A stretch of DNA of 64,000 nucleotides. Source: Gnetum montanum. Its lineage: Eukaryota > Streptophyta > Gnetopsida > Gnetales > Gnetaceae. Where the stretch lies: contig MNCI01018050.1 of the NCBI GenBank assembly GCA_015680685.1, positions 210,860 through 274,859 on the forward strand, given 5' to 3'. The position numbers and the translations under genes are program-made. Below the pieces are notes generated by a model. That model worked only from the letters and a program-made list of their open reading frames with translations. It did not search any database and was not told where the DNA came from. The stretch's first letter is position 1. Each line of letters opens with the position of its first letter. Shown here in pieces: positions 22,145 to 33,199 of this stretch.

Positions 22145-22639
22145 TGTTGGAATAGGGTCAGTGGATAGGAGGAGGAGGAATGATAGCTTTGTGATTAAAA
22201 TTGAGAAATACTTGTGATATTATGAAATCTTATAAGATTATGTGAAATAACTAAGAAATTGAGAAATTGAATTATGAAAATCAAATCATTGGCAAATTCA
22301 TTATGATGAATTAAAACTGGAAAAAACTTGAAAATTATGAGAACTGCTAACTTCTTCGACTAGCTTAGAAAAATCATTACAACATGCTCTTAGCACAATA
22401 AGGCAACTCTTTTAACTACTTTTATAAAGGAAAATAAACTTAACTAGCAATTAAACTCAATATCACTAAGCTAAACTCATCATAATTGACCAATAACTAC
22501 TAAAAACATTATTTTTTAAAAACCCTTACATGATAAGAAAATTTTAATAATTAAAAAAGTTACTAACCCAAACAACCCTTTTTTAGAAAAATTATTCAAA
22601 GTAGGAGAAAATAATTTCTATAGTACATAATACTCAACA
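22145..22639 (-). repeat. 5' LTR of split copia (right)
   Basis: Begins TGTTGGAATAGGG and ends TACTCAACA; partner of 11283-11762. A TATA-like TTTATAAAAG lies on the minus strand near 22420-22428, where an LTR promoter would be expected. Confidence 0.93.
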
Positions 22640-22644
22640 TTAGT
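22640..22644. repeat. Target-site duplication TTAGT (right)
   Basis: Exact partner of 11278-11282. Confidence 0.9.
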
Positions 22645-23435
22645 ATAGGAATAATTTTGAGATTTTTTCTTACATTTTTTTTAGCTTAAGTAAAGTAAAA
22701 AGTGATAGTAAAAATGGATAAAGAGAAATAATAATATGAGAAGGAAAAACTGGAAAGAGAGATGTTAGAATTTCTTTTGTTAAAAGAGTAGGAAGGATAG
22801 GGTGAGGATTGTTGTTAGATATCCTCATATTTAAGGATTTATTCTACTACCAATGAATAAAGTACTTTTTTATTATTATTTGAAGGAACCTTTGGTGATT
22901 AAGCACTTTGTCCTTAAGGTAGGAATTTTTACACAAGTTTAGCTAATTAGTTATACTACTAATGAAGAGGGTCCTGTTGAAAAATTTTCCCATGATGGAG
23001 TTCAATCCTTGTGTATGTGCCTTTAATTTTGAACTAGGTGACATTGTACCAAGTCAACATAGTAGCTAAGAGTTCTCAAGTGAAGAGAAACTTACTTTTA
23101 TTCATTGCTTATAAGACACTCATGAATTATCACACTTGAGGATTAGAGATTAGGGAAGGAAAAAGAGATTTTCTATGGTCACCTAATAATAATGACTAAT
23201 CATCTCTTAACTTCATATACTTTTAATTCATATGATCATGATAAGAATAAGATAAGTTAGCATAAGTTGTATTATTCATAATCTAGCATAACTAATAAAC
23301 TATTGCTCTTGGAATAGTTTGGATGAGATCATAGTGTTATTTAAAATATATCATTTAAATTGATAATTATATAACAATAGAAAATAATATAATATAGAGT
23401 AAGTAATATAATATACTAGATTATATATATTTTTG
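22645..23435. other. AT-rich intergenic DNA
   Basis: No gene or motif recognised; a TATATATATTTTTG tract near 23425 leads into the next repeat. Confidence 0.45.
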
Positions 23436-23439
23436 TATA

Positions 23440-23660
23440 TAAGATGGTTGAGAGCATATGGATTGGAAAAGTCAACCAAGATTTGACATTTCAATTAATC
23501 AAAAAATGCCTTAAAGTCAACTAAAAAGACATTTACTAATCTCTAAAGTAGATGTTAGCTTGCAGATGTTTGACAAGATCATACTGACACCATTGGAGAC
23601 AACACCATCTTCCTCTCCTCATTTTCCATTTCAAATTTGTGCTATCAGCTAAAATTTTTT
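23440..23660 (+). repeat. Dispersed direct repeat, copy A
   Basis: Matches 24592-24872 in order: GAGCATATG, TTGGAAAAGTCAACCAA, TTTGACAAGA, CCATATT/CATACT and TTTCAAATTTGTGCTA. Diverged, with indels. No coding capacity. Unit identity unknown. Confidence 0.7.
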
Positions 23661-23710
23661 CATTGTAAGTATACTCTCAAAATATTTATATTAGCATTCA
23701 AAAATAACTT

Positions 23711-23790
23711 AACATTTCACATTGGAATTGAACCAATAACTTGGAGCTTTCAAATCAAGTGTCTTACCACTAATCTAACATCTCATTGTT
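23711..23790 (-). mobile_element. SINE head, type I, minus strand, truncated
   Basis: The reverse strand reads AATGAGATGTTAGATTAGTGG (A box), a type I anticodon-arm segment (TTGAAAGCTCCAAG) and B box GGTTCAATTCC. The common 3' tail is missing or too worn to see. Confidence 0.7.
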
Positions 23791-23926
23791 AAACAAAAAT
23801 AAAATTATAATTATTTTACTAACCTACATCTACTTGTTGTAACTATTATCATTAAAAAATTAATAAACTAAAATGTTATGCCTTGTATAAACTACATTTC
23901 TTTATTAATAACATAAACTAAATAAT

Positions 23927-24070
23927 AATGAGGTGGTAGCCTAGTGCTCTGGGTCTTGGTCTGGTAACCCTAGGTCATAGGTTTGACTCTAATAGGTAGA
24001 AAAAAGTTATAAAATTTTATAAATCTTGGGGTTACCTATGTTTCACTTATTTTGGGTTCCAACACCTATT
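23927..24070 (+). mobile_element. tRNA-derived SINE, head type II
   Basis: A-box-like TAGCCTAGTGC, a different anticodon-arm segment (GTCTTGGTCTGGTAACCCTA), B-box-like GGTTTGACTCT, and the family tail CTTGGGGTTACC followed by TTTTGGGTTCCAACACC. The head differs from type I while the tail is the same. Confidence 0.75.
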
Positions 24071-24091
24071 GTAGACCAAACTATAATACAC

Positions 24092-24535
24092 TTATCCCAT
24101 AGATACACTACCTCTTAACATATAATCTCAAACCTAGCATAACTAACAATATATACTCCTTCTAACATCATAAAATTAGAACTATTCTACCCACCTATGT
24201 TTATCAACCCTTTTTATCAAATTGTACATTGTAGACTAATTCTCTCTTCCTACATAGTAACTTTAAAAATCTCAAATAAAGAACACTAACCACTAAAAAG
24301 ATTTAAATAGAAATGCATTGAGACAAAAACAACTATAGAAAGAAGCTAGTAAGAAGAAACCAAAATGTCTATAAGGAATTGCTATATTGAATAACTACTA
24401 AATAAAAAACTATGATAAAATAAACAAAAAAGTATAAATAAAGACAATGAAAGAAACTACAGAGAAGAGACAAAGGAGCAAACAAGAAGGATCAAAAAAT
24501 TAAGAGAAACAAAAATGAAGAGAGGCTTTATGTGA
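24092..24535 (-). repeat. Dispersed AT-rich repeat family, minus-strand copy
   Basis: Its reverse complement aligns with 27655-28160 and in part with 33560-33830. Shared blocks include CCTTCTTG, TCTCTTC, TTTAGTGGTTAGTGTTC, a TACAATGTACAATTTGA-like block and TAGAATAGTTCTAATTTTATG. Noncoding. It may be part of an old LTR or DNA element; I cannot tell which. Confidence 0.65.
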
Positions 24536-24557
24536 AGGCAGTAATAATGTTTAGCTA

Positions 24558-24579
24558 ATATATATATATATATATATAT
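24558..24579. repeat. (AT)11 microsatellite
   Basis: A pure AT dinucleotide run next to the copy B direct repeat. Confidence 0.95.
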
Positions 24580-24591
24580 TATATAATGTGT

Positions 24592-24872
24592 TTTAGAGCA
24601 TATGTCTTGGAAAAGTCAACCAAACTTTGACTTTTAACTAACTAGAAAATACCTTAAGATTTGACAAGACATTCCCTTACCTCTAAAGAAGATGGCCCAA
24701 TTGGAGAAACAAGATGTTGAACAAGATAAGTGTTTGGGTTCAGATGATACGAAGGGTGTCTCCAGTGTAGTGCCTTTAGAACATTTGATAGGACCATATT
24801 AACACCACTATAAATAATATCATCTCCTTCCCCCATCCTCCGTTTCAAATTTGTGCTACTAACTAAAAATTT
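24592..24872 (+). repeat. Dispersed direct repeat, copy B
   Basis: Partner of 23440-23660. It carries an extra ~60-bp middle segment (about 24700-24765) absent from copy A. Confidence 0.7.
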
Positions 24873-24879
24873 TTAAATG

Positions 24880-26215
24880 TTACATGTTTAATTTTAATTT
24901 CTTTTTTTATTATAAAAGTTGAGTACATTTTTATGAAATTTATAATTTTTTCCTATTTTTCTCGACATCAAAGTCTGCTATGTTACTATCTATTGTTTAA
25001 GATATGTTGAATTTTAAATTTTTGTTTTTCAATTTTAGAAGTTAATTTTTTAATGAAATATCTAATTTTTCCTTATTTTGCATCTCTACAAAAGCTCTCT
25101 ACATCACAGGTTACATTTTCTTGTTTTTTGCAAAATCTTTGCTCATCATAGCCTATTGTCTACAAAAGCTCTCTACATCATAATATGTTATTTGTAATTT
25201 TTGCTTTATTATGTCTGTTGTTTTAGATTTGTTAACTTTTGATTTTTTATTTTAGTAGTTGATTGCATTTTTATGAAACATGTCATTTTTCCCTAGTTTG
25301 TCCTTTTTAAATAAGAATAATATGGAATTTTAATTTTTAGATTTTAGAGTTTATTGGATTTTCATGTAATTTATAATCGATGATAATATTAAAATGTTTT
25401 TTTTCATTACTAATTCTTTTCTTTTCAAATTATACTAATATTTAATTTTAAATTGAATTTTTAATTTTTAAATCTTTTTAGTTTGTAATTTTCCCTTATT
25501 TTCCTCTTTTCAAATAACAATAATATTGAATTTACTTTTTCTAGAGTGTTTTCTGTAAAAGCTTTCTACATCAAAACATGTTATTTGCAATTTCCACTTG
25601 TTGTTTGCTATTTCATATATGTTAACTTTTGAATTTAATTTTTTATTCCAGTAGTTGATTGCATTTTCATGCAATTTCTAATGTTGCCCTATTTTGCTTA
25701 TTTTGAATAAGAATAATATTGATTTTTTCTTCATTTTTGAGTGCATTAGGTTTTCATGCAATTAGATAATATTGAATTGTGGTTTTCCATTTCTAATTTT
25801 TTTCTTTTTGAATTTTTCTCTTTTCAAATAACATTAATATTGAATTGTAAATTGCATTTATTTTATTTTGAGATTTTCTCCTTCTCTAATTTTACCCTAT
25901 TTTGGCCTTAGAGGAAAATTTTAAAAGGGAAAAATATTAAAATAGAAAAATTCAATTAGAAATTCTATGAAAATGTAAATTAACTTATAAAATAGAAAAA
26001 ATAGAATTCAAAATTTAATATATGTAAAATAATACATAGCAAGTGGAAATCACAAATAATAGATTATGATGCAAAGAGCTTTTTTTAAATAATAGGATAT
26101 AATGAAGAAAGCTTTTGCACATAACAAGAAATTACAAACAACAGTTTGTGATGTGGAGGGATTTTACAAATAGTAGGCTATGATGAGCTTTTCTAAATAG
26201 TACGCTATTATAAAT
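24880..26215. repeat. AT-rich repeat cluster with inverted half
   Basis: From 24880 to about 25910 there are several diverged repeats of a 200-300 bp unit. Recurring phrases are AAAGCTCTCTACATCA, TGTTAACTTTTGA, TTGATTGCATTTTTATG and TTTTCAAATAACA. From about 25915 to 26215 the same phrases appear in reverse complement (AAATTCAATTAGAAATTCTATG, AATAGGATATAATG). The pair could fold back on itself. No coding content. Confidence 0.6.
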
Positions 26216-26500
26216 AAAGCTTTCGGTAAGAGGGTTTCAAGAGAGCAAGGTGAGATACATAGAGTTCATAATGTTTTGTGTTTTATCTAGGTGTAAAAGG
26301 GCATTAAGGTAGTATTAGAAATATGTTAGTTATTCATTCTTAGTTGGTAAAGAAGGGAAAAATAGATGATAAGAGAGAAGGTAGGGGAATAAGAAAGTAG
26401 TTTATAGTTATTAGGTATTTATTGTTAGTTGGTAGGGTGGGAAGAAGTGGTTGATAAAAAGGATTGTTAATGTTTCATGTACATTGTTACTTTTATGATG
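26215..26500 (+). repeat. Direct repeat, copy 1
   Basis: Shares GCTTTCGGTAAGAGG/GCTTTCAGCAAGAGG, GGTGAGATA, TTAGAAATATGTTAGTTATT and AAGAAAGTAG with 26765-26965. The SINE at 26583 lies between the copies. Confidence 0.6.
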
Positions 26501-26582
26501 TGACAGAATGGAAAATTATAGAATATAGCTACCAAATTTCATATAATAAGGGACAAAAGAATTAAAAATAAAGTCAACATTT

Positions 26583-26720
26583 AGGTGTTAGCTTAGTGGT
26601 ACAGGTCTTAGGCTGGTAACCCTATGTCACAAGTTTGATTCTAGTAGGTAGCATTAAGTTACAAACATCTATAAAACTTAGGGGATATCTATGTTTCAAT
26701 TATTTTCGATTCTAACACCT
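26583..26720 (+). mobile_element. tRNA-derived SINE, head type II
   Basis: A box TAGCTTAGTGG, type II arm (GTCTTAGGCTGGTAACCCTA), B-box-like AGTTTGATTCT, then a worn tail (TTAGGGGATATCTATG, TTTTCGATTCTAACACC). Closest to the 23927 copy. Confidence 0.75.
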
Positions 26721-26764
26721 AAAAGAAAAGTAGCTTATGGATGGTGGGGAGGGTTTGATATTTC

Positions 26765-26965
26765 ATATCAAGTGTTGCTTTCAGCAAGAGGTGTTCAAAA
26801 GAGTAGGGTGAGATATAGAGGGTTTATAATTTTTTATGTTGTATTGATGTGTAAGATAGTATCAAGTTTATATTAGAAATATGTTAGTTATTTAGTCTTA
26901 GTTGATAGGGAAGAAGAAAGTAGTTGATAAGGGGAAGGAGGATTGTGAACGTTTCATGTCAAGTC
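26765..26965 (+). repeat. Direct repeat, copy 2
   Basis: Partner of 26215-26500 on the other side of a SINE. Confidence 0.6.
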
Positions 26966-27039
26966 TTTCTTTTTAGATGTGACTACAATGAAAAGTGTAC
27001 AATTGAAACAACTAAATTTTATGTATACAAACATATATT

Positions 27040-27128
27040 TGAAAGTGTAAGGAGAGGGGAGGTGGGGAGGGAGAGAAAGTGAGGGAGGGGGAGGCAGGGG
27101 ATGAGTGGAGGGGAGGAAGTGATGAGAG
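27040..27128 (+). repeat. Purine-rich GA/GGGA tract
   Basis: About 90 bases almost purely A and G on the plus strand, with several GGG/GGGG runs (GGGGAGGTGGGGAGGGAG and similar). Composition allows triplex or G-quadruplex structure. A shorter similar tract occurs at 36885-36910. Confidence 0.85.
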
Positions 27129-27329
27129 GAGGCGAATTTACCAAAAACTAGTTTATAGAAAGTGTTTCATTTCAAGTTTGAAAACTTCCAAAAGTTGAGA
27201 GTAAGTCGAGAGCTTATAGAAAAGTAGTTTATAAAAAGTGTTTCTTTTATGTTTCATTTGAAGTTTTATGACTTTCAAAAGTAAAGAGTAAGTCTTTAGC
27301 CTTTAGCTCTTAGTCTTAGGCATTAGTTT

Positions 27330-27640
27330 TTATAAAAGGATATAGTAGTTAGAATGCCTATAGATAGGTTTATAGAGTAGTTGTTATTAATAGGTTAATT
27401 GTTCAATTCAAGAATTTGTTTAGGAAGTGTGGATATTACGTTGGTTTTGTTACAACAAATAAATATTGTATGTTAAGGATATATGTAGTTTTGTAAAACC
27501 ATGTATTATTATTTATAATTTTAATTTCGCAAGATGTTTGGGGGATCATTTTATAACTTTCTAGTTAAAAACTTATTTTTGAGGAGAGATGATAGATAAG
27601 ATATACATACTATATGTTGTGTTTTATTATAATTAGGATC
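27330..27640 (+). repeat. Dispersed repeat, copy 1
   Basis: Aligns with 32680-33000: ATAGTAGTTA, GATAGGTTTGTA/TATAG, TTATTAATAGGTTAATT and TATTGTATGTTAAGG, then TATTATTATTT and an AAAACT(C/T)ATTTTT block. Diverged. Noncoding. Confidence 0.65.
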
Positions 27641-27654
27641 CTACATTTAAGATT

Positions 27655-28160
27655 ATTAATTTTTGGATATTAAAGTTTCTATTTCTCTTCATTTTTTCCA
27701 TCCTTCTTGTCTCCTCCTCTACCTCTTCTCCATAGTTTCTTTCATTATTTTTTTTAGTTTTTCATTTTATGCTATCTTATTATTTTATCTTGTAACTATT
27801 GGATATCTTAGTTTCTTGTAGATATTGTGATTTCTTCCTAATATATTCATTCTATATTTTTTTTTGTCCATAGTCATTTTTGTTTAAAATCTTTAGTGGT
27901 TAGTGTTCATTGTTTAAGATTTCTAAAGCTATTCTGTAGAAAGAGAAAATTGGTTTACAATGCACAATTTGAGAAAAAGGATTGGTAGGTATAGGTTGCT
28001 AGAATAGTTTTAATTTTATGATATTGCAAGAAGGGCTATATATTACTAGTTATGATAGGTTCAATATTGTATGTTAAGGGGTAGTTTATATAGGGAGTAC
28101 ATGCATTATAATTTAGATTATATGAGAGATACATAGTCTAGTTTATATAGGGCATAACAT
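27655..28160 (+). repeat. Dispersed AT-rich repeat family, plus-strand copy
   Basis: The longest copy of the family also seen at 24092-24535 (inverted) and 33560-33830. Begins with a pyrimidine-rich block near 27680-27730 and includes TTTAGTGGTTAGTGTTC near 27893. Confidence 0.65.
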
Positions 28161-28820
28161 GTTAGGATAATCTTTTTTAAAAACATAATAGTTACAATGG
28201 GTAGGTGTAGATTGATAGAATAGTTCTAATTTTATACATGTTCAACAATTTTAGAAGTTAAAAATATTACAGATTAAATTTTTTAAATTTTGGACTTAAA
28301 AAATTTAGTATATTGTATGTAGTGTCTAAAGTGAGTAAGGTAGAAAAGAAAGAAACTTACATAAAAATAAAAGAAAAGAGACTGCAAAGGAAAAACTAGT
28401 AAATTAAATTTGATAAATGAAAAACATTGGATCATGAAATAATTCTAGAGAATTCATCCCTCATCAGCATACTTTGGAAAATGTTGTATGTATGCCAAAG
28501 TAGGGATGAAAGTAGAGTATTTATAGGAAGAAAGGATCCTTTGTTAAAAAAAAAAACAAGTTGGCATATTTTTGGAGTTTTGAAAAAAAATCTCAACCCT
28601 AATATTTTGAGATTTTTGAAGGTGGACAATTAGTTTGATGATTCAAGTTGAGTTTGCCATGCAACAGCAACCTTTGTAGGTTAGAAGAATTTCTCCAATA
28701 GATAATAGGTTTAGGGATGAAATTCACTAGATGTGGATGTTGTTGCAAAAGCTGCAAGAGTTTATGATTTAGAATTGCCCTCACATTTAAGGGTTTAGTT
28801 AAAGGAGTAAAAATCATTTT
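28161..28820. other. AT-rich DNA, nothing recognised
   Basis: Small overlapping ORFs on both strands (28427-28633 and 28432-28629) are mutual shadows without motifs. Confidence 0.45.
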
Positions 28821-28829
28821 GAAAATGAG

Positions 28830-30420
28830 AGGTATCCTTTTGTTCTTGTGAATATTTTCTCAAACATCTTGGAGAAGAACAACTTTATTGGATGCAAAAA
28901 CATTATTAAAGTAGTGGAGTAGGAGTTTTATAGGATAACAATGAGCCTTGAGCCATATGAAGAAAGTTATCTAAACCTTGAATAAGTCTCCAAATTATGT
29001 TTCCCTAAACATAAATCATTTCAATTTTGTAATGATGAAGGCCCTCTTCTAATGAAAAGGATGCCTGAATTAGAAGGGAATATATTGATAGACATTGAAA
29101 GATATTTAGTAATAGTGGGTAGAAAGAATATTACTATCACAGAAGCAAGGATCTTTGAAGAAAATTAAATCAAATATATTTACACAAGAATGAGAAATGA
29201 TTAGAGTGATGGAGATGAAGGGGAAAAAATTATACTTGCTAAGAAAAATTTATAGTTCATTAAGAGAACTATTTTAAATACCAAAAGCATTATTGATGTA
29301 ATGCTTATGGTAGAGGAGTAATGCATAATCCATTGAACTAAAAAAACACTACTTGAGGTGGAAGATCAAATGAAAGCATAAATCACAATGAAATTACTAC
29401 CCATAGTAGTGCTATGATCTTACTAAAAGATCCTTCTATTAAATTTTAGAAAATGACACTTGAGAACTAGTGTAGCCAAAATAAAGATGTTACTCTTAAA
29501 AAGATACTATTGAGGATGGGGATGAAAATGATCACAAAAATAGGCATCAACCATTATAGACAAAGCTATGAAACCTTTATTAGTTGAAATACTTAGATAT
29601 AGAGATTCTGCATCAAAAATAAAGAGGATCACATTTTAAGATAAAGTATGGATGTGGAAATCTATGAGAAGGATGATAGAATCTATGATGTATGAGGGTT
29701 GAATAAGTAGGATGGACATGAATAGATAGTGAAGACGATCAAAGGTAGGCTCAAGGGGGTAGCCTATGTAGGAATAGATGAGCTAGCCAACTAGGAAGGA
29801 TTTTTGAAGTTTAGAAATGAGATAGAAAACACATGATTTGACCTTGGACATGTATTTTTAGAAAAAAATTCTTAAACCTAGAAAGAATAGGAGAAAACTA
29901 GTTGATGATGGAGATAGACTTAGAAAGGATAACATGCTAGGGGATGCTTTAAACTTTTAAGGAAACCTTGAAGTTTAAATGTTATTGATTGGCCTCTTGA
30001 AGCTATTAAGAAGAATCCAATATGTAGATTTCAAGATTTTAATTGGTAGGCATTAGAATAATGGAGTGATCTTATTTAATCTTTTTTAGAGTAAAAAAGA
30101 GATGTTTAAGAAGGCTAGGCTTATTAGAAAAATTTCAAGAATTAGTAATAGAGAGGAGGGTGTCATGGTAATGGAAAATGAAATCTTTAATTAGGGAAGG
30201 ATAGAAAAGTGGATTCCATTTGTTAAGAACTTGAAGTTTAATTCAGGAAAGGAAGATAATAATAGAGAAAGGAGAAGAAGAGGGAGGAACTTTATCTTAC
30301 TCTAACTTGAAATAATTTTGCAAATGGAGATGTCCTAGAAAAGCTCTAAACTCTACAATTATGTCCTAGTGACTTATAAGAGGTAACTTAGGAATAAATT
30401 TTAAACACAAAACATAAGCA
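28830..30420 (+). other. Decayed coding-like stretch, unidentified
   Basis: The plus strand is purine-rich with Lys/Glu/Asp-rich translations broken by many stops. The clearest residue of coding is near 29990-30040 (WPLEAIKKNPICRFQDFNW). It could be an ancient retroelement gag/ORF1 or a host pseudogene. I recognise no family and assign no function. Confidence 0.3.
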
Positions 30421-30785
30421 TATTTTCATATATAGAGAGGTTACAAGAGGAGAGATTATGAATGGTGCACTTGGAGATGCAATTTTCCACTTACAACAAC
30501 TTCCTTTTGTTGAATAGAATGATAACAAAGGAATGAAGATTGATGATAAGGGTCCATCTATTTAGGCAGACCTAATAGGTTATTGATTTGGGTGATGGCA
30601 TGGATTTCTAGAACTTCCTATAGGTGTTGATGTAAATGATTTAGGCTAATTATCTTGTGGGTGTTATTAGTTGCCTCTTGTCTAGATGGTCTAGAAATAG
30701 CAGAGATGGGTGAATTCATTTTTTCCAAGCAGGTCCATTCTAAGATTGATTCATACCTGAGAATGGGTGATGTATGTTTAAAGAA

Positions 30786-31560
30786 TATTAATTTTTGGAT
30801 GTAGAATTACCTTTACTAGAAGGAATTGAAGCATTACTAGCACTTATATGATTGGGATTCATAGGAGTGTGGGCAAGAACAATGCTAAGCTGCTTGTGAA
30901 TATTAACTACATATTTGATGAAAGTGTCTTTTTTACTATTGAAATTTTGATCAATGAGCTTATTAAAAATATTTTCAACATTCATTCTATCAACTTTTTC
31001 TTTTGTAGTACTATGACCTTGCTACCTAGAAACATCAACCTAGACACAAGCTTCTTTTTTGAGCTAAAATTAGACTACCTATTCTTGATGTCATCATAAA
31101 TCTTCTTGGCATAGGCTGCTTATAAACTAGAAATGTTGATTGAATATACTTGATCAAGCTTGGATATTGCTTGATTAAATTTATCAACATATTGATTATA
31201 AAAAGCATCAAGTCAAGCTTTGAGATTGACAACAAATGATGTAGCAACTACTCCTTAATGTCCTCTTTGTAGAAGTGAAGACTTAATTTTCCCATATTTT
31301 CATTGAGTGCCTTGTTTCTTTTCATGCTTGAAAATGGACATCTAGACTTTATAATAACATTCATCCAAGAATCAATGAAGTCAATTTTGGTAATCAACCT
31401 ACTTTATCTTCTTTATTTCTTTTCATTTGGAATTGTATTCAACCATTTATTCTCTACTTTATTTGGAAGCTTTAGTGTGCAAATATTTTTTGGTAGCAAG
31501 AGCATAACTATGATCCTTCTTTTAAGTGTCAAATACCAAATTATTAAACATGTTTCTTTT
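30786..31560 (-). pseudogene. Decayed ORF of about 250 codons, unidentified
   Basis: One minus frame stays readable from about 31560 to 30786 with few stops. Segments include LDAFYNQYVDKFNQAISKLDQ, AAYAKKIYDDIKN, KVIVLQKKKLIE and IFNKLIDQNFNSKKDTFIKY. It is Lys/Asn-rich and likely helical. The stops are mostly TGA, TAG and TAA codons that differ by one C-to-T change from CGA, CAG or CAA. No catalytic motif or Cys/His cluster seen. It could be a worn gag or a host gene fragment. Confidence 0.4.
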
Positions 31561-32323
31561 TAGCTATAATTTCAAGTAAAAAATTTCCTAGTGAAAGCTA
31601 AATAAATTTTTTTTACAGTAACAATTTCTTTTGGTTTTAGAGGCTCAAGAATAAATAACATTTAACCTTTGTTATTATTTTTTATTTATTAGTGAATGAT
31701 ATATTCTTTTTTCTTTAGAGAGAGAAGTAAAAATACATGAAGATGCTTTTGAGTTAGAACAAGACATGATTCTTTTCCTACCCCAAAGGAAAGATTTTTT
31801 GAATTGGTTGTACCAATAAATAAAACTAAAAAGGAATCTCCACCATTGGGATTTTTCTTCAGGATGTCAAACTCCAAAAATATATATATTAAAAATAAAA
31901 ATCCAAAGTACAAAAGTAGATGAGTACTACATCGAGGAGAAACTTCAAATCAATAAAAATAAAAGGTCTAACTATATTGGAGATGTATTTTTAGATTTTC
32001 ATCTTTATGATCAATCTTGAAAAAACTTCCCTCTAGGGTAGGAAACTAGACATTCTATGAAAAGATTAATATTGGGTAGAGGGAAAGGAATCCGCCACCC
32101 TTTCAATTAAATCAACATTATCCAAAGATGTTATCTCTATATCTTAACTAATAGCTACAAATGAATTATTAGCAATTGAAATATCTTGAATTTGTTATTC
32201 ATTATAAAGATTGAGCTTTTTGTTTAGACTCTCTCTTCAATGATTTGATGTACTACAAAATTTTTAAAATTATTATTCATTTTTTAGGGTTTGACGTCCC
32301 TTCTAATTTTATTTGCGTGTGAC
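31561..32323. other. AT-rich intergenic DNA
   Basis: Contains a short open minus frame (31913-31689) with no recognisable features. Nothing else seen. Confidence 0.45.
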
Positions 32324-32480
32324 AATGAGGTATTAGATTAGTAGTAAGACAATTGTTTTGGAAGCTCCAAGTCATGAGTTATGTTCTAGCAAGTAGTTAT
32401 GAGTTATATAAAACTTTAATTGAATTATATATCTTAGGATGTACCTTTATTTCAACTATCTTAGGTTTCAACATCCCCAT
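32324..32480 (+). mobile_element. tRNA-derived SINE, head type I
   Basis: AATGAGGTATTAGATTAGTAG head, arm TTTTGGAAGCTCCAAG, worn B box, and tail TCTTAGGATGTACC with CTTAGGTTTCAACATCCCC. Confidence 0.72.
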
Positions 32481-32679
32481 CCCGCATCCAAAATCATCTT
32501 ATAAGATCTTTATATTTTTAATTGATAAGTTATCTATTCAATTCAACAATTTTTTGGGGGTTGTGGGCATTATTTTTTTGTTATTATAAGGGGTATATAT
32601 ATTTTAGTATTAATGTTTTTCGAAGAAAGGCAATAGTTAGAGCTAGTAGAATTTATTTGTTTTTTTTTTTAAATTTTTT

Positions 32680-33000
32680 AAGAGAGATAGTAGTTATAAT
32701 TACTAGAGATAGGTTTGTATAATAGTTGTAAGTATATTTATGTTTGTTATTAATGTGTTAATTTTTCGATTCAATAATTTTTTTGGGGGTGTTGGTATAA
32801 CATTTTTCTTGCTATAACGAGTATATATTGTATGTTAAGGGGTATATATTATTTATAAAAGCTTGTATTATTATTTGTAGTTTTACCTTTGTGTAATTTC
32901 TAGTGTTTTTGTTTTCTTTTAGTACTTTGTAGTCGAAAACTCATTTTTAATAGAGTTCATAAATAGGATGTACTTCTTATATGCATTTGTTTTGTGCATA
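32680..33000 (+). repeat. Dispersed repeat, copy 2
   Basis: Partner of 27330-27640. A partial extra copy of its middle (TCAATTCAACAATTTTTTGGGG) is at 32536-32620. Confidence 0.65.
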
Positions 33001-33154
33001 GGATTGTAGGTTCGAGATTGTATCTTTTAAGGTATATGTAGATTTATAAAAGTTCATAAAATTATTTTTGGATAAGTTATACTTTAGTTTTCATTTAGGA
33101 ATTATTTTGTTGATTATAGAACTATGAGTTAGTAATTGTGTGAGGGGTGAGGAA

Positions 33155-33180
<26 letters not shown>
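33155..33180 (+). repeat. (TG)13 microsatellite
   Basis: Uninterrupted TG run, 26 bases. Confidence 0.97.
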
Positions 33181-33185
<5 letters not shown>

Positions 33186-33199
33186 ATATTTTATGATGT

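Larger units (their letters stand above)
11283..22639 (-). mobile_element. Complete Ty1/copia LTR retrotransposon, minus strand, split by a LINE
   Basis: LTRs of about 480 and 495 bp, both TGTT...AACA, are flanked by a perfect 5-bp duplication (TTAGT). Minus-strand order is 5' LTR (right), Met-type primer site, gag with CCHC knuckle, protease, integrase, RT, RNase H, polypurine tract, 3' LTR (left). Integrase before RT is diagnostic of copia. A 6.2 kb LINE sits between 14685 and 20895. Without it the element is about 5.1 kb, a normal copia length. Premature stops show it is inactive and would need proteins in trans. Confidence 0.95.

Noticed and set aside
24880-26215. CRISPR-like or satellite array
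   Set aside because: Units are diverged, irregularly spaced and AT-rich, without regular spacers; this is eukaryotic DNA.
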